From Mucilaginibacter inviolabilis (GTDB taxonomy: Bacteria; Bacteroidota; Bacteroidia; Sphingobacteriales; Sphingobacteriaceae), in assembly GCF_011089895.1 (NCBI RefSeq), contig NZ_JAANAT010000001.1, forward strand, positions 3,720,001 to 3,784,000: a stretch of DNA of 64,000 nucleotides, read 5' to 3'. How positions within the stretch are numbered: the stretch's first letter is position 1; every line of letters starts with the position of its first letter. Shown piece after piece: positions 51,690-60,384 of the stretch. The notes beneath the pieces were generated by a model. That model worked only from the letters and a program-made list of their open reading frames with translations, was not told the DNA's origin and searched no databases. The translations under genes and the position numbers were made by a program.

Positions 51690-54626
51690 ATGTACAAAAA
51701 CGGTAATTTTTTACTGTTCGCCCTTATCATTATCATCGCAGGGTGCTCGCTCGAAAAACAAAGCGGCCTTAACCGCTCCATGCAAAATCTTACTGCGCAT
51801 TACAATATCCTGTTTAATGCCAACGAGTTGCTGCGGCGCAAGCAGGAAAGCTACGCAGCATCGTTCCCTGATGCTTATACCGAATTATTGAATGTTTACC
51901 CCGATACTACCAGTCAGAGTGGTTCGCCAGACAGAGATATGGAGCTGGCTATTACCAAGGCTAATACTATTATCAACATCAAAGAGCAAAGCCATTATAT
52001 TGGTGATGCTTACCTGGTTTTGGGCAAAGCCCGCTTTTTAGAGGGGAGTTACTTCGATGCTGTAGAGTATTTCAGCTATGTGGTACGTTCATTCGGAAAT
52101 AATTTCCCATTAGCACAAGAGGCCATGGTTTGGAAAGGGCGTTCTCTTTTATACCTGAATAATTTGCCGCAAGCCAAGCTCACTATTGATTCGGCTGTGC
52201 AAAACATCAACCCCAAAAAACCGGGTAAAAGTTTTACTGCCGATGTGTATGCAACCCGCATGCAATACAATATCAACACGCAAAACTATGCCGAAGCCGA
52301 GGAGGACGCCAAACAAGCCATACAATTTTGTTCGGTAAGCAGGCTGAAACTGCGCTGGATATTTATTTTGGCCCAGCTACAGGAACTTAACCTAAAACCT
52401 TTCGACGCATACAATAGTTATTCCCGCATTGTGCAAAGTAACGCGTCCTTCGAAATGGCTTTTAACGCCAATTTAAACCGCATCCGGATACAGGATAGCC
52501 GTAACGGCATTAAATTGAGTAAGATAGACCAGTTGCGTAAACTTTTGAAGAATCACGATAATATTGATTTCTTCGACCAGATATACTATCACATCGGGCA
52601 ACAGTATTATTCAACAGGAGATATTGATAACGCTATCAAAAATTACAAACTATCAATACGCTACAGTACCAAAAACCAAAACCAACGCGGGGTATCATAC
52701 CTGCGTATTGCCGATATCGATTTTAAAAATAAAGCCAATTACGAGGGCGCTAAATTATATTATGATAGTACGCTTACCTATCTATCGCCCAGTTACCCGG
52801 GTTATCAGTTGATTGTTAAAAAGAGCAATAACCTGCAGTTATTAACCGGACTGCTGCAAACTATATCCCGCGAAGATACCCTGCAAATGCTTGCCGCATT
52901 GGACGAAAAAACACGCATGGCACATATTGATGCTATGGTTGCCCGCAAGGCGGCCCAGAATAAAGCGGCGGCGGCAGAAGCAGCTGCTGCAGCGGCCAGC
53001 AACAACAGTGGTGATCCGTTCAGTAATAGCTTTACCTTAAATAATCCCGACGCACAGCAAAATGGCCAAAACCGTCAAAACGGTCAAAACGTGGTGAGTT
53101 CATTTTATTTTTATAATACCAATGCCGTAAGTCAGGGTTATACGGCATTCAAACGTCAATGGGGAAACCGTAAGCTAGAAGACAACTGGCGCCGCAGCAA
53201 ACGTTCAAACACGGGTTTACCGGTGAGCGCCGGACCTTCGGGACCGAATACAACTACAGATAAACTGGCAGGTGTTACCGGTAAAGCGGCAGATTCGTTA
53301 AGGAGTGTTATCTATAAACAAGACCTCATTCATGATTTGCCCCTTACACCCGCCCTGCTTAGCCAGTCCAACATCCGCATCTACAATGCCTATCTCGATC
53401 TGGGCAACCTGTACCGTGATGTACTGGAAGATAAAAAAGAGGCTATAGCTGCCTTTGAAAAAATGCTTGCCCGTTTTCCGGACAATCCGGATAAACCTGC
53501 CATTTATTATAATCTATATCGTTTGTATACGGATATTGATGCCGCCAAATCAGATATGTATAAAAACCGTATCCTGAAAGAGTATCCGCAAACCGCTTTC
53601 GCCAAAATAATTCTTGATCCCGATTACAGCAGAAAACTAAACGATGCCAACGCCGGGTTTAATGTGTTCTATAACCAGGTATATGACCTGTATGAACAAA
53701 AACAATACGCGCAGGTGATCAGCAGTGCAGATGATCTGTTAAAAAGATATCCGGACAACCGCTTCGCCGCTCAACTATTTTACTTAAAAGCCATCGCTGC
53801 GGGTCATCAGGAAAAGCTGCCGCCATTTATGGCCGATATGAAAGAGATTGTTGAAAAGTATCCGGATGATGTATTAATAACTCCACTTGCCCAGCAACAC
53901 CTGGCCTATATTAATGCCAACCTGGCCGAAGTAGCTGCTCGTCCGGTGGTGCTTAATAACGAAGATCCTAATGAAATTTCGTTCACTCCGCCTGTGGCTT
54001 ATCAAAAACAAACAGAATACCGGAAAACTTACATCCCATCGCCGCAGGCTCCGGAGTATCGCCACCCGGTGAATGCACCTTTGAACGGGTTAGCATCGGC
54101 CACAACCAAAATCAATACCCAGCTAAATATACCGCAGGGTAAATTAAGCGACAATCACATACAACAGCCTGCATACGTGTTGCAGCAAGCTAACCAGGCC
54201 AATCCCGATAGTGTTACCACAACCGTTGCCCCACCCGTTATTGTGGCACAAAACATTGCCTCTATATTTTCAAAACGCGACAGCACCCATTACTATTTTG
54301 CTATAAATGTAACATCGGGTACAACTAACCTGGCATCTTCGCGTTTTGGAATAGGACAATTTAACCGCATCCGCTTTTTTGGTTATGGATTTAAACACGA
54401 ATTGATAAACGCAGGGCCAGATAACCAGATTATTTACATCGGTCGCTTTTTTAGCCTGAGCGATGCCCGCAAGTATGCTAAGAGCATTATCCCGGTGTTG
54501 CCTGATATTATGAAGGTACCTAAGGATAAATACAGTTTTTTTATCATTACCAAGGAAAATCTGGATAAATTAGCCGATCAAAAAACGGTGGATAGTTATA
54601 TGGACTATTACCAGAAAAATTATTGA
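51690..54626 (+). CDS. sprE: Type IX secretion system lipoprotein SprE/PorW
   Basis: Periplasmic lipoprotein needed for type IX secretion and gliding; 978 aa. Lipobox I-A-G-C with Cys near residue 19 (from ATG 51690; the TTG at 51666 would add eight residues). Signature NLTAHYNILFNANELL near 30-50, then tetratricopeptide-like repeats (about 90-400: DAYLVLGKARFLEGSYFDAVEYFSYVV, IYYHIGQQYYSTGDIDNAIKNY). An Ala-rich linker lies near 425-440 and a long C-terminal half ends with a SPOR-like module (FGIGQFNRIRFF..., YIGRFFSLSDARKYAKSII). The PBP gene starts one base after its stop. Confidence 0.9.
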   Translation: MYKNGNFLLFALIIIIAGCSLEKQSGLNRSMQNLTAHYNILFNANELLRRKQESYAASFPDAYTELLNVYPDTTSQSGSPDRDMELAITKANTIINIKEQSHYIGDAYLVLGKARFLEGSYFDAVEYFSYVVRSFGNNFPLAQEAMVWKGRSLLYLNNLPQAKLTIDSAVQNINPKKPGKSFTADVYATRMQYNINTQNYAEAEEDAKQAIQFCSVSRLKLRWIFILAQLQELNLKPFDAYNSYSRIVQSNASFEMAFNANLNRIRIQDSRNGIKLSKIDQLRKLLKNHDNIDFFDQIYYHIGQQYYSTGDIDNAIKNYKLSIRYSTKNQNQRGVSYLRIADIDFKNKANYEGAKLYYDSTLTYLSPSYPGYQLIVKKSNNLQLLTGLLQTISREDTLQMLAALDEKTRMAHIDAMVARKAAQNKAAAAEAAAAAASNNSGDPFSNSFTLNNPDAQQNGQNRQNGQNVVSSFYFYNTNAVSQGYTAFKRQWGNRKLEDNWRRSKRSNTGLPVSAGPSGPNTTTDKLAGVTGKAADSLRSVIYKQDLIHDLPLTPALLSQSNIRIYNAYLDLGNLYRDVLEDKKEAIAAFEKMLARFPDNPDKPAIYYNLYRLYTDIDAAKSDMYKNRILKEYPQTAFAKIILDPDYSRKLNDANAGFNVFYNQVYDLYEQKQYAQVISSADDLLKRYPDNRFAAQLFYLKAIAAGHQEKLPPFMADMKEIVEKYPDDVLITPLAQQHLAYINANLAEVAARPVVLNNEDPNEISFTPPVAYQKQTEYRKTYIPSPQAPEYRHPVNAPLNGLASATTKINTQLNIPQGKLSDNHIQQPAYVLQQANQANPDSVTTTVAPPVIVAQNIASIFSKRDSTHYYFAINVTSGTTNLASSRFGIGQFNRIRFFGYGFKHELINAGPDNQIIYIGRFFSLSDARKYAKSIIPVLPDIMKVPKDKYSFFIITKENLDKLADQKTVDSYMDYYQKNY

Positions 54627-54627
54627 A

Positions 54628-56874
54628 ATGAGAACTACTAAGCCCAAGCTTACGCAACAGAATATAAGACGATATAATTGGTACATATGGCGTACCGTAA
54701 TTGCAGGGTTTGTTTTTGTTGGATTGATGATAGCGTTAACCATTTTTGATGTATTTGGTCAGCTACCCTCCTTCCGCGATCTGGAAAATCCCAAAAGCAA
54801 CCAGGCATCCGAAGTATTATCTGCCGATAAAAAGGTATTAGGTACCTATTATATACAGAACCGCTCCAATGTAACTTATGCAGGGTTATCGCCCAACGTA
54901 GTTAATGCGCTGGTAGCAACCGAAGATAAGCGCTTCTTTGATCACTCGGGTATTGATTTTGGCCGCAGCTTTACCATCTTTCTGCATCTGCTTATCGGGC
55001 AAAAACAAGGAGGCAGTACTATCACACAGCAACTGGCGCTAAACCTGTTCTCAGAAAGAGCGGCTAATCCATTCAAGCGTATTATCCAAAAAATGCAGGA
55101 ATGGGTAACTGCTGTTAAGCTGGAACGCCATTATACCAAACAGGAAATCCTGACCATGTACCTCAACACGGTTGATTTTGGTGCCTACAATACTTACGGC
55201 ATTAAATCGGCTGCCCGTACTTATTTTAATACCACTCCAGATAAGCTTACACCAGATCAGGCAGCGTTATTAATTGGTATGGTTAACGGCCCCGGCATCT
55301 ACTCACCTATCCGCCATCCAGAAAATGCACTGAAACGCCGTAACCTGGTACTTAACCGTATGGTAGAAAAGGGCGATCTGAACCAGGCGCAGGCTGATGA
55401 ATACAAACAAAAACCACTTGGACTCGATTTTCGCCCTAATAATCACTTTGATGGCCCGGCACCTTATTTCAGATCGGTATTGAAAAAAGAGCTGCAAAAA
55501 CTGTTTAAGGAGCAAAACATCAGCAAGTCAGATGGTACCCCTTATGATCTTGACCGTGATGGTTTGAAAATATATACTACCATTGATGCCACCATGCAGC
55601 AATATGCAGAGGAAGCTCAACAGCAATATATGCGCGATCTGCAAGGGCAGTTTAACGATCACTGGCGCGGGAAAAACCTGGCCAAAAATATTCACAATTA
55701 TAAACTGCTGTTACAGCAGGGCATGCTTCGATCTGATCGGTACAAGCAATTGAAAGCCCAGGGCATGAGCGACGAGGACATCACCACCAATTTTAACACC
55801 CCCGACAAGCTCAACCTGTTTACCTGGCATGGCGACATCGATACGCTAATGAAACCGATGGACTCCATTGTATATTGTAAAATGCTGCTCCGTAACGCAT
55901 TGATGAGTATGGACCCCACCACCGGCTATGTTAAGGCCTGGGTAGGTGGTACCAACTTTGAACACTTTAAATATGACCAGGTAAAAAACGGCACACGCCA
56001 GGTTGGTTCAACGGCTAAACCGTTTACCTACGCAGTAGCGATTGATAATGGCTATTCGCCCTGCATGAAGATCAATAACGTGCCCGATACCATCAGGGGA
56101 TATGGACCGCCATGGTGCCCGCGCTCTTCTCCGTCAGAAACTTTGCAGGGCTTTATTACCCTGCGCCAGGCTTTGGCACATTCACAAAACTGGGTAACCG
56201 CACACGTCATGGGCGAGGTTAAGCCCGAGCCTGTTGTGGAGCTGATTAAAAAAATGGGCATAACCAGCGCTGTGCCTCCTTATCCTTCCATTTGTCTGGG
56301 GACATTTGATGCCTCGGTATTTGAAATGACCGCTGCTTATTCGGTATTTGCCAATCACGGTCTGTGGACAGAGCCTACCTATATTTTACGTATTGAGGAT
56401 AAAAACGGAAACGTTTTATATACACATACTCCAAAAGTAGTGCAAGCGATGAATCCGCAAACCGCCTACGTGATGACTTATATGCTTAAAGGTGTAATTC
56501 AGGAAGGTACCGGCTCACGCTTACAATATAAATATGGCCTTAGCAATCCAATAGGAGGAAAAACCGGCACCACACAAAACAACTCTGATGGCTGGTTCAT
56601 TGGTATTACACCACAACTGGTTACCGGTTTATGGACAGGCTGTGAAGATCGGGACATTGCGTTTCAATCAACACGACTGGGTGAAGGTGCTAACAGCGCG
56701 CTGCCTATATTTGCATTCTACATGAAAAAAGTATACGCCAACGCGGCATTAGGTATCAAGAAAAATGTTGATTTTGACGCGCCTAAAAATGGTGTAAGCA
56801 TCGTGATGGATTGCAACCAATACAACCAGCAGCAGCAAGGTACAACCGAAGTTGATAAGAAATTGGGATTTTAA
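54628..56874 (+). CDS. Class A penicillin-binding protein (PBP1a-type)
   Basis: Bifunctional peptidoglycan synthase; 748 aa, N-terminal cytosolic tail and one membrane helix (about 22-41). GT51 domain: ATEDKRFFDHSGID (about 95-108, catalytic Glu), GGSTITQQLALN (about 130-141). Transpeptidase domain: S-T-A-K with Ser near 455, S-Q-N near 516 and K-T-G-T near 650. The insert between the domains (about 340-400) is long and charged (MRDLQGQFNDHWRGKNL). Cotranscribed with sprE (1-base gap), an interesting pairing of cell wall synthesis and type IX secretion. Confidence 0.95.
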   Translation: MRTTKPKLTQQNIRRYNWYIWRTVIAGFVFVGLMIALTIFDVFGQLPSFRDLENPKSNQASEVLSADKKVLGTYYIQNRSNVTYAGLSPNVVNALVATEDKRFFDHSGIDFGRSFTIFLHLLIGQKQGGSTITQQLALNLFSERAANPFKRIIQKMQEWVTAVKLERHYTKQEILTMYLNTVDFGAYNTYGIKSAARTYFNTTPDKLTPDQAALLIGMVNGPGIYSPIRHPENALKRRNLVLNRMVEKGDLNQAQADEYKQKPLGLDFRPNNHFDGPAPYFRSVLKKELQKLFKEQNISKSDGTPYDLDRDGLKIYTTIDATMQQYAEEAQQQYMRDLQGQFNDHWRGKNLAKNIHNYKLLLQQGMLRSDRYKQLKAQGMSDEDITTNFNTPDKLNLFTWHGDIDTLMKPMDSIVYCKMLLRNALMSMDPTTGYVKAWVGGTNFEHFKYDQVKNGTRQVGSTAKPFTYAVAIDNGYSPCMKINNVPDTIRGYGPPWCPRSSPSETLQGFITLRQALAHSQNWVTAHVMGEVKPEPVVELIKKMGITSAVPPYPSICLGTFDASVFEMTAAYSVFANHGLWTEPTYILRIEDKNGNVLYTHTPKVVQAMNPQTAYVMTYMLKGVIQEGTGSRLQYKYGLSNPIGGKTGTTQNNSDGWFIGITPQLVTGLWTGCEDRDIAFQSTRLGEGANSALPIFAFYMKKVYANAALGIKKNVDFDAPKNGVSIVMDCNQYNQQQQGTTEVDKKLGF

Positions 56875-56912
56875 TTAGTTCATTGGTTCACTTGTTCATT
56901 AGTTTATTGGTA
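56875..56912. repeat. Left arm of the TAATGAAC word array around the four-helix-bundle gene
   Basis: TTAGTTCATTGGTTCACTTG and on: four diverged copies of GTTCATTA/GTTCATTG, the reverse complement of the array at 57353-57400. It begins right after the PBP stop codon. Confidence 0.8.
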
Positions 56913-56933
56913 AATAGTTCTATACTTTTATGT

Positions 56934-57317
56934 ATGAGTTATTACATTCTTGATGATTTAGAGGTGTATCAATTAGCTGAAACCTTTAGTAATGAAATCT
57001 GGTTATTAGTAAGTGAATGGAATTATTTTGCAAAGGAGACGGTTGGAAAGCAGATAGTTCGTTCTGCAGATTCTATCGGTGCCAATATTGACGAAGGATA
57101 CGGTAGATATCATTATAAGGAGAACAGAGACTTCTGTTACTTTAGCAGAGGATCCATATTGGCAACCAAAGGGTGGCTAATAAAATCAAGAGATAGAGAT
57201 CTGATACCTGAAGAACAATTTCAGGCACTCATGCAGAAACTTCAGACAATCCATCTAAAATTAAATGCTTACTTAAAGTTCATTGGTACGAAATCAGGGC
57301 AAAAAACAGATCAATAA
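56934..57317 (+). CDS. Four-helix-bundle protein (S23/IVS-protein family, Avd-like fold)
   Basis: 127 aa. The segment LEVYQLAETFSNEIWLLV (about 9-26), then ETVGKQIVRSADSIGANIDEGYGRYHYKENRDFCYFSRGSILATKG (about 36-81), is the conserved core of the four-helix-bundle family first described from 23S rRNA intervening sequences (TIGR02436 / PF05635), whose fold also occurs in the Avd accessory protein of diversity-generating retroelements. These proteins form pentamers and may bind nucleic acid. Start ATG 56934 gives the normal MSYYILDDLEVYQL. The gene is enclosed by inverted 8-base word arrays, which is why I suspect a link with the repeats. No reverse transcriptase or template repeat is present. 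Confidence 0.9.
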   Translation: MSYYILDDLEVYQLAETFSNEIWLLVSEWNYFAKETVGKQIVRSADSIGANIDEGYGRYHYKENRDFCYFSRGSILATKGWLIKSRDRDLIPEEQFQALMQKLQTIHLKLNAYLKFIGTKSGQKTDQ

Positions 57318-57352
57318 ACTACACTGATTCTTTCTTGATCTAAAACCAGCAC

Positions 57353-57400
57353 CAATGAACTAATGAACTAATGAACTAATGAACTAATGAACTAATGAAC
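57353..57400. repeat. Right arm: six tandem TAATGAAC units running into uvrC
   Basis: CAATGAAC followed by five exact TAATGAAC units (8 bases each). The last unit contains the uvrC start codon (ATG 57395-57397). Inverted with respect to 56875-56912. Confidence 0.95.
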
Positions 57401-59200
57401 TTTGATTACAGAGCGGCATTAAAAAATATACCTCACAAACCCGGTGTTTATCAGTATTGGGATAGTGAGCAGGAACTGATATATATTGGTAAAGCCAAAG
57501 ATCTGCGCAATCGCGTGGGCTCCTACTTCAATCAGGATATGCATGTCAATGCCAAAACCCGCGTTTTGGTATCCAAAATACGCAACATCACTTTTACTAT
57601 TGTTGATACCGAGGTAGATGCCTGGCTGTTGGAGAACAGCATGATCAAAAAGCATCAGCCACGCTACAATGTGATGCTGAAGGATGATAAAACCTACCCT
57701 TGGATCATCATCAAGAACGAGAATTATCCCCGCATTTTCTGGACCCGCCGTATCGTTAAAGATGGTTCAAAATACCTGGGCCCTTATGCCTCGGTGAGCA
57801 TGATGCACAACATTCTGGGGCTTATTAAGGAAACTTATCCCCTGCGCACCTGTAACCTGCAGCTTACCCGCGAAAATATTGACAAAGGCAAATTTAAAGT
57901 TTGCCTGGAATACCAATTGGGTAATTGTAAAGGGCCATGTCAAAACTATCAGACCGAGAACGATTATGACAACAGCATTGAGGAGATCAAAGACATCCTT
58001 AACGGTAAAATAGGAGCCGTGCTGCGCCGCCTTAAAGGCGAAATGGAAGCTGCTGTTGCTGACTACAATTATGAGCTTGCCCATCGCTTAAAGCGGAAGT
58101 TTGAACTATTGGAGAACTACCAGAGCAAATCAACCGTTGTAAATTCGTCCATAACGGATGTGGATGTTTTCAGCATTGCGTCGGAAGACAAAATAGCCTT
58201 TGTTAACTTTTTAAAAGTAATGAACGGCACTATCATCCAAACACAAACTATCGAGTTAAAGAAGCGTCTGGATGAAAGTGATGAGGAATTACTCACCCTG
58301 GCTATATCAGAGTTCAGAAGCCGTTATAACAGCGATTCCAAAGAGATCATCGTGCCCTTTGGTATCGACCTGGAAGATCATCCCGGCATCAAGTTTACCG
58401 TTCCTAAACTGGGCGAAAAGAAAAAGCTACTCGATCTTTCGCAAAAGAATGTACTGTTCTTCAAAAAAGAAAAAATAGACCAATACGAAAAGTTAAATCC
58501 TGAAATAAGAACCGAACGTTTGCTTACGCAGATGATGAAGGATCTGCGGATGAACCAACTACCCCGCCATATTGAATGTTTTGATAACTCTAACTTCCAG
58601 GGAAAATACCCGGTATCGGCCATCGTTGTATTTAAAGATGGCAAACCATCCAAAAAAGACTATCGGCACTTTCATGTAAAAACAGTAGAGGGCCCGAATG
58701 ACTTTGCTACTATGGAGGAGGCCGTACACCGCCGCTACCGCCGTATGCTAGATGAAGGGACTGAGCTACCTCAACTCATTATTATTGACGGTGGCAAGGG
58801 CCAGCTCTCATCGGCCATGCACAGCCTTAAATTACTAGGTATCGATAAACAGGTAACGGTAATAGGTATAGCCAAACGACTGGAAGAGCTATACTATCCA
58901 AATGACCAGTACCCAATGTACCTGGATAAAAAATCAGAAACATTAAAGGTGATCCAACACCTGCGCGATGAGGCACACCGTTTTGGTATTACTTTTCACC
59001 GGAAGATACGCGATAAAGGAACCCTGGCCACCGAACTGGAACTGATAGATGGTATAGGGAAAACTACTGCTGAAAAGCTGTTGAAATATTTCAAATCGGT
59101 CAAAAAGATTCGTGAAGCCAATGAGGAAACGTTGTTGGAGGTAGTAAACCTGAAACAGGCGAAAGCTATTTTAGGATACTTTGCGGAAAGTCAAAAGTAA
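57395..59200 (+). CDS. uvrC: Excinuclease ABC subunit C (UvrC)
   Basis: Incises DNA on both sides of lesions in nucleotide excision repair; 601 aa. GIY-YIG domain at about 15-95 (PGVYQYWDSEQELIYIGKAKDLRNRVGSYF), Cys cluster (CNLQL... CLEYQLGNCKGPC), UVR domain near 195-230 (ADYNYELAHRLKRKFELL), RNase H-like endonuclease with ECFDNSNFQG near 389 and the C-terminal helix-hairpin-helix (LIDGIGKTTAEKLLKYF near 548). The start codon is supplied by the last TAATGAAC unit; all frames of the array contain stops, so no upstream start is possible. The stop codon lies in the left arm of E15. Confidence 0.97.
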   Translation: MNFDYRAALKNIPHKPGVYQYWDSEQELIYIGKAKDLRNRVGSYFNQDMHVNAKTRVLVSKIRNITFTIVDTEVDAWLLENSMIKKHQPRYNVMLKDDKTYPWIIIKNENYPRIFWTRRIVKDGSKYLGPYASVSMMHNILGLIKETYPLRTCNLQLTRENIDKGKFKVCLEYQLGNCKGPCQNYQTENDYDNSIEEIKDILNGKIGAVLRRLKGEMEAAVADYNYELAHRLKRKFELLENYQSKSTVVNSSITDVDVFSIASEDKIAFVNFLKVMNGTIIQTQTIELKKRLDESDEELLTLAISEFRSRYNSDSKEIIVPFGIDLEDHPGIKFTVPKLGEKKKLLDLSQKNVLFFKKEKIDQYEKLNPEIRTERLLTQMMKDLRMNQLPRHIECFDNSNFQGKYPVSAIVVFKDGKPSKKDYRHFHVKTVEGPNDFATMEEAVHRRYRRMLDEGTELPQLIIIDGGKGQLSSAMHSLKLLGIDKQVTVIGIAKRLEELYYPNDQYPMYLDKKSETLKVIQHLRDEAHRFGITFHRKIRDKGTLATELELIDGIGKTTAEKLLKYFKSVKKIREANEETLLEVVNLKQAKAILGYFAESQK

Positions 59201-59367
59201 AAATTCAAAATATACGCTGTTATGCTGAGCCTGTCGAAGCATGGTGAGCAAAGGCCTCTCCGCGCGATCCTTCGACAAGCTCAGGATGACAGCCCACCCC
59301 CATGAAGCAAAAAAGGTCAAAACTCATCACCTTTCGGTTTTGAATTTTGACCTTTTAATTTTGACTT
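59187..59367. repeat. Word-type inverted repeat E15 enclosing a dispersed repeat
   Basis: Left arm 59187-59210 (AAGTCAAAAGTAAAAATTCA and on) and right arm 59338-59367 (TTTTGAATTTTGACC, then TTTTAATTTTGACTT) share the word in inverted order. Between them lies the TATGCTGAGCCTGTCGAAGC / TCCTTCGACAAGCTCAGGAT pair (59220-59291). Stop codon of uvrC lies in the left arm; gldN (convergent) ends at 59377. Confidence 0.8.
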
Positions 59368-59376
59368 AAAAAAAAC

Positions 59377-60378
59377 TTAGTATGACCAGAGGTTAAGCTC
59401 CCAATCCATCAGCGATTTTTTGATCCGCTCCGATTCATAAAGCTTATCAATGCCTTGCGCGTAATCTTTTATACGTTCGTCCTTATCATTACTTTCTTTG
59501 ACAATGTAGCTGGTAAATATCCGCTTCATAAAAACATCGTCGAAACTCAAACCTGTTGCATCGCTGTTACGACTGGCTACTTCTTTTGTAGCCAGGATAG
59601 GTCGTGCCTCGGGGAAATACACCCAAAATGCTGGCTGGTAATCCAAATCCAGGTTACCTGCTTTTGGTTTGATCAATGGGGCTATACCAATAATGCGTGG
59701 TTCAAATACAGAACGTTGCTTATCAAAAACCCAATCTTCTTTAATGCGGAACTTCACTACACTATCAGGGTTAAACTCCCCGGCCTGTAATGACGATCCT
59801 ATTTTATTACCGTCTTTATCAAACTTATCCACAACCGAGCTATCTGCCATTTTTGATCTAGCTGCCCCGGCAGAAAGCCGAACAGTGAAAGCATCGCCTC
59901 CCGGATCGTCCTTTGTTGGGCTTGGGTCATAGGCTGTCAACTCACCTGCAGCAATGGCATTTAAAAGCACGTCAATTAACCTGCTTTTCGGCGAAGCCAG
60001 GTATTGGTTCATTTTTTCGCGAACATCAATTTCCCGCCACACACGTTTAGCAAAAGCTACATCATTTTCGCGCAGGTTTGGTAAAGGCGTAACCCGGGCA
60101 TTCAGGATGTTGTTCTTTTTATAATAACCATCAAGCGGCCGCTCAAAAGGCTTGTTAGGGTCAAATGTTTTACGTTTTGAGGTATCAGCAACCGACGCCT
60201 GACTCCCGGCCACGTTATCCTGCTGGCTGGATTGCTGAAGCTGTTGCTGCACGGGCTGTTGTTGCTGTGTGGTGGTAGCAGCGGCTTTCCTGGTACGTTT
60301 TTTAGCCGGGCGTTTTTGGGCAAATGCCGCCGAAACGCACACTAAACAAAGTACAACCACCAAAATTTTCTTTTTCAT
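59377..60378 (-). CDS. gldN: Gliding motility / type IX secretion protein GldN (PorN)
   Basis: Periplasmic partner of GldK in the type IX secretion ring; 333 aa. Signal peptide ends A-F-A before Q21. A Gln-rich, Lys-rich linker (about 22-62) precedes the conserved domain beginning near 70 (FDPNKPFERPLDGYYKKNNILNARVTPLPNLRENDVAFAKRVWREIDVREKMNQYL), then LIDVLLNAIAAGELTAYDP and WVYFPEARPILATKEV. Last gene of gldKLMN, 6 bases after gldM. Confidence 0.95.
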   Translation of the reverse strand: MKKKILVVVLCLVCVSAAFAQKRPAKKRTRKAAATTTQQQQPVQQQLQQSSQQDNVAGSQASVADTSKRKTFDPNKPFERPLDGYYKKNNILNARVTPLPNLRENDVAFAKRVWREIDVREKMNQYLASPKSRLIDVLLNAIAAGELTAYDPSPTKDDPGGDAFTVRLSAGAARSKMADSSVVDKFDKDGNKIGSSLQAGEFNPDSVVKFRIKEDWVFDKQRSVFEPRIIGIAPLIKPKAGNLDLDYQPAFWVYFPEARPILATKEVASRNSDATGLSFDDVFMKRIFTSYIVKESNDKDERIKDYAQGIDKLYESERIKKSLMDWELNLWSY

Positions 60379-60384
60379 ACGCCT

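Noticed and set aside
56934..57317. Diversity-generating retroelement
   Set aside because: The four-helix-bundle protein resembles Avd in fold, but no reverse transcriptase, template repeat or variable repeat is seen in the window.
56934..57317. 23S rRNA intervening sequence
   Set aside because: The gene lies between protein-coding genes; no rRNA sequence is nearby.
57353..57400. CRISPR-like array
   Set aside because: Units are 8 bases with no spacers, and no cas gene is present.
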